64,000 nucleotides of DNA, taken from positions 122,008,110 to 122,072,109 of the forward strand of contig OX235279.1 in NCBI GenBank assembly GCA_944472155.2. Reading direction: 5' to 3'. The translations under genes were made by a program, and so were the position numbers. Under the pieces are notes generated by a model. It made no database searches, had not been told where the DNA came from, and worked only from the letters and a program-made list of their open reading frames with translations. This DNA is from Trichobilharzia szidati (Eukaryota > Platyhelminthes > Trematoda > Strigeidida > Schistosomatidae). Positions within the stretch are counted from its first letter, which is position 1; each line of letters starts with the position of its first letter. Of the stretch, positions 56,671 through 64,000 are shown piece by piece.

Positions 56671-57409
56671 ATTATTTGCCTCCAAAATGGTTGCTTTAAG
56701 TGTTTCGAAAGAATTACTTACTTCTGGGGTGAATATTTGCGCGGTCACGCACTTGCTCAATTACACTTACAGAGCATGTGTAACTTCCAGGAGCTGTGGA
56801 CATGGATCAGTTACACCATATTCATGTAAGTCGGATTCAATGTACAGAAAACATGTCTCTTGATTGTGTAGCCAGAAAGGGACTAGCTGTGTGGGAATAT
56901 GTATAAGTTTGGTTGTCTGATCACACGTCGTAAAAGTGGCCTATGTTGAAATGCAGCAAAGCTAACGAATGAACGGATACAAAATGGAAAGAACTCACTG
57001 ATGTATAGTGAAGATTGTTTACGTGTCCACAAGTTTGTGAGATGAAATTCGTTAACGGGCTCACCAATTTAGGAGATGAGGAATGTCGACGTATACTCAA
57101 GTCACGCTGTTTATAAACGCCAGCTTCTAACCTGTCGCTCCTGAAATCCTCGTTTTGCTCAGACGCAAAGACAAATCAGAACAACAAATTGGCCGTCCAA
57201 AGTGCGATAAATATTTCGGAATCAGAAACGTTGTGTGATGATTAGCGCTTGACCGTATACACTCAGCATTTTATGTTGACGAGCATCCCGTGGTTGAGCG
57301 AAGAATACTCTGGACTATTAATTTTATGAAATCACTGACAGCGACGTACTGTCATTTACCCTAATGTCTTTCTATGATCTTGAGTAATTGCTTTTCGGAG
57401 GAATACTTC

Positions 57410-57654
57410 TGTGGTGGCGTGATAGGGACAATGGGTTCCAACGGAATATTATTCTCACATATTTCCACAGTTCAGTACTGCGTTAGCAACAGAATACTAT
57501 GTATATATGAACTTTCTCTTTCATGTCGTTCAATGTAAGCCAAAATCACAGGCTCAATGATTGGTTAAAGAATATAATACTGTATATTTATAAACAGTGG
57601 TTTGCTTAATGAAAAATATACCTTGGCTTCCGTGTCTTGCCTTTTGCAGTTGCA
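57410..57654 (+). mobile_element. Solo LTR, family 3
   Basis: TGTGGTGGCGTGATAGGG to TGCCTTTTGCAGTTGCA, matching 20721-20998 with an internal deletion. 4-bp flanking duplications CTTC at 57406-57409 and 57655-57658. Confidence 0.72.
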
Positions 57655-58699
57655 CTTCTACTTTGGCGTGTGTTGATATGTTTTCTGTTTAGGTAGGAAC
57701 TGGATATTGCTGATATTTTGTGCTGGTAGCTGACGGACATTTCTTGATTTAAGTGAATTTGAAGATGTGGTGTCGAATAATAAAATAAATGTCTGTTCTG
57801 TCGAAAGTGATTGAGAAGGCAGTCGACGATAAGATCACTGTTTTCTTACATCCTGAAAATGCTATTACACCTTCCATACACGTATTTTTGTAGTACTGGC
57901 CTTACGTGGCATGTCACTTGGAATTATTCGACCATGTCCGTGAACTTGGTGATAGATTCACTTTGTTTGTTTAGGCTAATCTTAGGGACTAATTTTTCGA
58001 AATATCCCACAGTTTGATCCTAAAAATTCTGGAAGTTTACGGCAATCTTTTGCAATAGTACAGCCCCTTTGCATGGTAAGTCGCAGACTTTCATATATAG
58101 TGGCACCATGTCGAACAATGAATTAATCTCTAAGGGTTTCATTGAAGCTGTAATTGGCTCGTCTTTTTTTACATGTCTTGGTGATATTTACAATGTGAAA
58201 AGACACTGTAGACCCTCTCTGTTTGGCATTCACGATGTGATCATTCTCACTAATAATATACATCCAGATATTAACGACACTGAAACATATTGAAACTCGT
58301 AGAAAATGCACATCAGTACAGATAAACGTGGATTATTATGGCAAAACCTCCCTGCTGCCATATCAAACGTGATGATTTTCGACAAGCTGTTTCCTATTTT
58401 TTTTCACTGTTTAGCCTCAAGTGTAGTTAAACACCTGATTTTACTTCCTGTCACTGATTTCAGTATGTTACTTGGATTTTTAATTTATTACTTTAGCAAC
58501 TAAGAATTTAATAGTACTAATGCATAGGACCCACAGATTCACTCTCCTTCAGTAGTCCTCTTTTCAGTGTAGCACCTCTGTTAAAGACAAACTACATACT
58601 TAAGGTGTTCACTGGAGATCTGCAAACAGAATTCTAGGAACGAGTCTCAGGTACATTTACAGTGGTAAAACAGTACACCTGTTGCTCTACAGGTAATCT

Positions 58700-60099
58700 G
58701 TTTCCGCGTGAATCATCTTTCCATATTCTTTTGGAAATTAGCCGCGTTCCTCACAATATCCACATGTCTATACTTAACGAGGATTGTATCCTGTCACCTG
58801 AAACTATATATAGTATTCACTTGTGAAATCTACAACCCGGAATCTTCTGATACCGTTTCTAACAACCTGGGACTGAGGATTTTATCCTCAGGAAGTACTA
58901 TTAAAAGAAAGTCTGATTTTTAGAAAATATTTTTCAATATAGAGCTATTTATCGATAATACAACAATCTTTTTCATATGCTGAAGACTTTTTTTATGGAG
59001 ATTGTGAAGATGACTTACTGACACTTCAGAAATTAATAGCAGACCTACAAAGCAAGTTTGATAGCACTATGCCCTTCACATAGCTGTGTGACCCATCACA
59101 AAACATCCGTCTAGAATCACTTATTAAATCCAAGCGCATAATTGACTATTTGGCTGAAGAAGCTGTTAAGAGGATTATGTCTTCACATAACGTCTTGGCT
59201 AATAACATTTCAGACAGAGAGCCTATTGTCAAACTTGAAACTTCATGTCTAAAGGTTTGTAATACGTCGTTAACAGACTTTCAGCTTTTGCGTCTTAGTC
59301 AGAGATCTGCAAACCACTCATGTTCGGTGCTTTTCAAGTTCAGGTCTACTGAAGATAGGCATTTTCTGAAATCTGGTAAGATAACAGGCTCCTTAACACC
59401 CTAAACTAATATTAGGGTTGCACCTGATTTAACACCATGTCAAAGACGATGCCACTCAGGAACACTGAATGCTGATAACCCTAATAGGACAACTGTAGAT
59501 GATGTTCCGGGAATTATTCCGTCTACTGATATACCTGATGACTGCATGCATCAGACATTTTTTGTCTCATACTGACAAATATTAGCCAAGTATTTTATAA
59601 AGACACTGAAATGGTGGACATAGATGAATTAATAGAACATAATGTTGAAATACATCGTTTGCACACTGACACAAATGTCAAGAGCCGTAAAACATCAAAA
59701 CCCATCCCAGTGGTGTTCCACCCATCTCCTTGTAAGTCAGTCACTCTTCAGTCCGACTATCCACCCACCATGAAGTACCAGTCGAATGTGGTCACCCAAG
59801 TTAGCAATTTCCCTAGGCGTATGACAAACGTCCCATTTCCATTAAGAAAACTAAAGCACCGGAGGTGTCTAAGCAATAGAGACCCTATTTAACATGTTCT
59901 GGCTGCCCTGTCAGCCAGGTAAACATAAAAAAGAAGAAACTGAAGTAAATAAATTAAATACTGCACCTAGAGCACGAAAGCCCTTTGATATGATAGAGAC
60001 GCAAGCACATCTAAGCCATATGTCTAAAAGAAAGTTAATTATGATAGACCGTGCTCCTAGAGGTAGGCCTAATTGGTCTCAATTGAAAAACCAATTAAT
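58700..60099 (+). pseudogene. CR1-like LINE, ORF1 remnant
   Basis: ORF 59150-59404 holds TDFQLLRLSQRSANHSCSVL, FKFRSTEDRHFLKSGKI, followed in another frame by PDLTPCQRRCHSGTLNADN, an order (RL...RP-VKF...R...PDLTP-QR) typical of ORF1 proteins of CR1-group LINEs, which bind the RNA. Later frames (59611-60109) are Lys/Pro-rich with PIPVVFHPSPC and RAPRGRPNWSQLKNQLI. Several stops. Continues after the PLE insertion at 61047 (QLHPTTTFRQTTQRVDRYYS). Confidence 0.6.
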
Positions 60100-61046
60100 A
60101 TATGTGTAAATCTTAGGCATCGTGATAGTATGGAATTCCAAATTAGTTTGTTTATTAGACAATACATCACACAGTGAAACAGTATTATTTACTGGACGAC
60201 GTTTCGAACAAAATTTATTTGGTTATAATCATTTCATCAATTATAATCACATGACATCGGTGGCATAGAGGTTAGGACGCTCGTCGACCATGCGCATGGT
60301 CCGGGACTCGTTCCCCGGAGGACGCACTCCTTTACCTCACTGAGCCAGTAATAGAACTGGCAAAGAGGGAAGGTAGGGCATGAGGCTAGCAACCCCACTG
60401 CTCCAGAAACTTCAAGCCTCTAGCTTGGAGCCCTATGTTCCACTGGGAACTTGAAAGAATAAAAAAAATCACATGACTTCGGAACTTGAGTCTTATAGTT
60501 TCCTTTGTTCTCTCCTATTTGTCGTCGTAGGTGTGGTAGTAGAATTTTCCAGATGTCTGGAACAGGTGTTGAATCATCCCCATTACACGTGTTTGCAGTT
60601 GATTCGATAAACAAAGCTTCCGTTATCAATCTCTCTCTCCACCCTGTTACATTAGATTTTAAAACTGTCATTCTATCGCATTCATCCTATTGTATGGCTG
60701 TATTGTGTGTAATTGCAGGCAGTGCTATCTACGGCTGAACTATTCTCCAGATTTCTTATCTTATTCGGCTCAACTAATCTATATTTCCTGCTAGGTTTTT
60801 ATGCTCGGCTAGTTTGAATGCATGTGTTCCACTACTTTGACCTATGTATTTGACCTGACAGTCACTGCAGGGTACTAAATGAACTAAATTGTTTTGTTTT
60901 ATTGGCTTTACAGGATTGATCGTTTAACCGACAAAGCATGTTTCTAATTGAGTTTTTGGGTTTGAATGCCAGCCACTTTTATTCCTGCCTTCCAGTAAAT
61001 ACTGCTGTTTCACTGTGTGATATATTTAATAAACAAACTAATATGG
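60100..61046 (-). mobile_element. PLE endonuclease fragment inserted in the LINE
   Basis: Minus strand: near-identical to 49640-50280 (YIGQSS region near 60860, TVLKSNVTGWRERLITEALF ORF 60671-60420, 3' UTR to 60125). A 13-base sequence GAAAAACCAATTA is present on both sides (about 60086-60098 and 61044-61056), consistent with a target duplication. A SINE B interrupts it. Confidence 0.75.
60256..60466 (+). repeat. SINE B with exact target duplication
   Basis: Head ATCGGTGGCATAGAGGTTAGG, body CACTGAGCCAGTAATAGAAC, tail CCTATGTTCCACTGGGAAC and GAATAAAAAAA. Duplications AATCACATGAC at 60245-60255 and 60467-60477 prove LINE-style retroposition into the PLE. Confidence 0.95.
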
Positions 61047-61199
61047 AAAAACCAATTACATCCAACCACTACTTTTAGACAAACAACACAGCGAGTTGAT
61101 CGGTATTATTCTGCTCATCCACTACGCAAACCCATTGTTAGCCAGCCCCCTTTGAATGTTATAGAAAATCTCCTAAACATCGGCTACAGACGACATTCA

Positions 61200-63058
61200 G
61201 TAAGCGACATATGCCCGTAGAACCTATTTATACACCTTATGTATTTAGTAGGGAGCATATGCCGATGTCTGCGCAAAACTTGATATGGTCTGATAGTAAC
61301 CCCAACCAGATACCAAGACTTCATTCCTTTCTGGCAACAAATTACCGAATACTCATATCGATTGTTACTTTCAAAATAATATTGCTCCGCTTCGAGAATG
61401 ATTTTCACCAGCATCAGTCAACGGAAACATCTGGGATCATGCATAGAGCACGCATGATATCGGATTAATTCCTTGCCGGCATAGTGAACAGTCTACAGCT
61501 AGGACAAGGCATATTTCCCAGGAGACGGCTGACACAGTGTCGGCACCAAACGCGGATACTAATATCTTTAATTTCCTCATTGGATACCCTATTCAACCAA
61601 CAGACCACCACCTCACAAACCTGCCTGAAATCTTCCTATGACCTAAAGATAGTGGTTAGTGAGTCTAAAAACATGTATACAGAGGATAGTCACGGAGTAT
61701 TTTATCAAGATATTGTCCGCTCGCTAAAACTATGTAGCCAGTGTTACACTAGCTTCTATGTGCAGACCGTCAATGATTATGATCACTGAAGCCTGGTACA
61801 CTAATGAAATCCTTAATGACAGCCTAAGAATTGGTAACTAGAACCTTTTTCGAGAGGACAAAGAGACAGGTCATGGGGGTGGAGCACTAATTTACTGTGA
61901 ACAATTCCTGTGTGCAACCCAGCTCAGTAATCCAATTCTGTCACAACTCAATGACTCGATCTGGGTCGAAGTAAACCTGTACTTTTGGGTTGTGTGTACC
62001 GAACTCCTTCATCCAACTGGGAGCATGATAATATGCTCAGCAACACTTCTAGTGTTACAGCCAATCTTCTCTTCAGTTATAAAATTATCGGAGGTGTTTT
62101 CAACATGCCAGAAGTATCATGGCATTCACTCCGAGGACCCAAAATGTATGATAATCTCCGGAATTCCATCGTCACAGGAGGGTAGATACAACACATAAAT
62201 TCACCCACTACATCCGCAAATATCCTACACCTTATTTCCACGAACAACATAACACCATCTACAGTACATATGGGAGATGAATTTCCAGGTAGTGACCATA
62301 AAACAGTGGTGTGCTCTTTTAACATCTTTCCTGAAACAAAATGCAGTGGTGAAGCTGACCAGGCACCTATAAGATTGTACAAACATACTGACTGGGACTT
62401 GTATCAGCATATAATTAGATGCTCTAATTGGGACTCGTGCTTTTCAAACGACTAATCAGAGGCAGCTTTTAGCAACTTTCATCACAGTATTAAGTCAACT
62501 CATGATGTCATTCCACCTGAGAAGATTCTTAGCTTCAAATTCCCCCAAAGCGATTATATTCCGACATCGTCAAGGAGAAGTATACGAAAGCACTCAATAA
62601 AGTACTACAGATATCATGACTTATCACCGTTAATTGCTATAACGTCCTTTCTCACTAGAATTCAAGAGTTGAAATATATAAGCCTCAGAAACAAAGAAAT
62701 GCGGGCCATTCAGCCACCGCATAACCCAGGAGAAATAGCCAAACTTTTAAAAAGTAGGCTAACAAACTCCAAAACAGCCTATGCAAAAATAAAATACTTA
62801 GACGGCATTACTTAAGAGAATACTGAGGTGATATGTGAACTTATTAGCGAGCACTTTACCAGACTATACACCCTGGATAACGATAAGATCGTGGATTTCC
62901 CGCGTAAAACAGACAAATGTCTAAGTGAGATACTTTTCACCACACTAGGGATCGATAAAGCTATCGCAAATCTTAAGCTTAGTAACACTCCTAGTCCAGA
63001 CAGTATATATTCCATTCTGCTGAAAAACGGTGGTAATGTGTTCAATTTAACTCGTACT
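61200..63058 (+). pseudogene. CR1-like LINE, ORF2 endonuclease to early reverse transcriptase
   Basis: In shifting frames: DIVRSLKLCSQCYTSFY (start of EEP endonuclease, cf. NVRSL), MIMITEAWYTNEILNDSLRI (TETWL motif), GHGGGALIYCEQF (GGG-x-IY motif), DSIWVEVNL, LGCVYRTPSSNWEHDN (YR-P), GVFNMPEVSWHS (GDFN motif with D lost), GSDHKTVVCSF region near 62290 (SDH motif). Then the linker RLTNSKTAYAKIKYLDGI, ISEHFTRLYTLDN, and TTLGIDKAIANLKLSNTPSP (the RT entry 'K-P-GPD'). Cut at 63058 by a PLE terminus fragment (63060-63122). Same clade as the RT pieces at 7.4 and 31.2 kb. Confidence 0.8.
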
Positions 63059-63059
63059 C

Positions 63060-63122
63060 AATCCAGTAAATAATACTGTTTCACTGTGTGATACATATAA
63101 TAAACAAACTAATATGGAATTA
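63060..63122 (+). repeat. PLE 3' terminus scrap
   Basis: ATCCAGTAAATAATACTG, TTTCACTGTGTGATAC, AATAAACAAACTAATATGG, the common PLE 3' end, without any coding part. Confidence 0.7.
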
Positions 63123-63295
63123 ATCCCTCTATGCTAAAGTATGGCAATCCCTAATCATATTTTAGCTCTACCATTTTTTTCATTTTGTCTATTCAGTTTG
63201 TATACTCTTCCTTTATTACGTCAATTGTTACTACTTCTATTCTCATTTTAAATTTTCCCCGGTAATATTTTACTTGCTCCACTTGTCATTCTAAA

Positions 63296-63860
63296 TCAAT
63301 TCGAATCCCGATGGGTGTGTACTGCTGAAGAGTCCCAAACTAGGACGACACAGCTGTCCAGTACTCCCAGGCTTTCCAATGGTTCTCTGACTAATGTCAG
63401 CTCATGATGAAAATCCTGTAACCAATCAAATCCCTACAAACCAACACTTGAATATCAATGAGATGCTCAATAGCGACTTGCCCTATTCAGGTAGGTAGTC
63501 ACCTGGGGTTCTAGTGAGAAGTCGTGACCAGTAGGGTGCAGCAGGTCGGGTGTGAGGACAAATACTCGCCGAAGACATTGGCTAGAGGTCGCGCTATGTC
63601 GTGAATTGGCAGAAGTTAGAATTCATGGGCCATTGGGTCGGGTCCCAGTGGCTTAATGGCATACGAGCTCGCCTTGTAACCAGAAGGTCATGGGTTCGAA
63701 TCCCGGTGGGTGCGTACTGTCGAAGAGCCCCAAACTAGGACGAAACAGCTGTCCAGTACTCTCAGGCTTTCCAATGGTTCTCTGACTAATGTCAGCTCAT
63801 GATGAAAATCCTGTAACCAATCAAATCCCTACAAACCAACACTTAAATCAATTCTGTTTT
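63296..63860 (+). repeat. SINE C head-to-tail dimer, 395-base period
   Basis: First unit enters at B box TTCGAATCCCG, hammerhead with core at 63325-63331, tail, then full leader (GTTCTAGTGAGAAGTCGTGA), head (AGTGGCTTAATGGCATACGAG; B box GGTTCGAATCCC at 63693-63704), second hammerhead (core 63720-63726) and second tail to about 63848. Predicted cleavage after 63358 and 63753 would release 395 nt. First ribozyme has GACA for GAAA; second has UCGAAGA for CUGAAGA. Confidence 0.88.
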
Positions 63861-64000
63861 GTAACATTAAATTTTATGTTATCAAATTTCACACAATATT
63901 ACGTAACGTTTTTATCTTATTCGATTTGCCTACTAATCCTATAATCGCACACCCTTTCCAAGTTCTACCCATCTAATGAATTATTCTACATATGACATTA

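Noticed and set aside
1..64000. CRISPR array, bacterial operon or prophage
   Set aside because: No spaced direct repeats; the interspersed elements, spliced-type exon and microsatellites are eukaryotic.

Overview
This is AT-rich eukaryotic DNA, most likely from the nuclear genome of a trematode, probably a schistosomatid. No long host genes are visible. Short interspersed elements with tRNA-like heads are everywhere. One repeat closely resembles the hammerhead-ribozyme SINE/satellite called SM-alpha in Schistosoma, and the autonomous elements (Penelope-like, CR1-like and RTE-like non-LTR, Ty3/gypsy-like LTR) are the mix known from schistosomes. Family names are given from recognition of motifs; no database was searched.

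The only convincing host gene is on the minus strand at about 23.65-23.93 kb. It is the first coding exon of an Id/extramacrochaetae-type helix-loop-helix protein, followed directly by a consensus splice donor and preceded by a compact region with three CCAAT boxes. Its later exon(s) were not found.

The rest is nested repeats. (1) Two SINE families (here A and B) share a tRNA-like head but have different tails. The A tail resembles the 3' end of the CR1-like LINEs in this window, and the B tail resembles the 3' end of the RTE-like LINE. (2) Three other tRNA-headed repeat families (SM-alpha-like, here C, and here D) each carry a hammerhead ribozyme. The D copy at 16.1 kb has an apparently intact ribozyme, and C forms a head-to-tail dimer with a 395-base period at the right edge. 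(3) At least a dozen Penelope-like element (PLE) fragments carry reverse transcriptase (YVDD-type) and GIY-YIG endonuclease pieces, often arranged as inverted or tandem partial copies, with hammerhead-like motifs beside them. (4) Three LTR families occur mostly as solo or partial LTRs, three of them with exact target-site duplications; one LTR is followed by a gag fragment.

Layout: 0-9 kb LTRs, SM-alpha, PLE, SINE B, gag fragment, CR1-like LINE 3' end; 9-13.4 kb mostly unassigned plus SINE C and a SINE-interrupted solo LTR; 13.4-22.3 kb hammerhead SINEs C and D and an LTR; 22.3-25.4 kb the Id exon in relatively repeat-poor DNA; 25.4-37 kb SM-alpha, SINEs A/B/C, solo LTR, LINE reverse transcriptase, RTE, PLEs; 37-43 kb PLE and foldback structures and an inverted LTR pair; 44-57 kb SINEs and PLEs, including the longest PLE reverse transcriptase; 57-64 kb a degraded CR1-like LINE interrupted by a PLE that is itself interrupted by a SINE B, ending in the hammerhead dimer.
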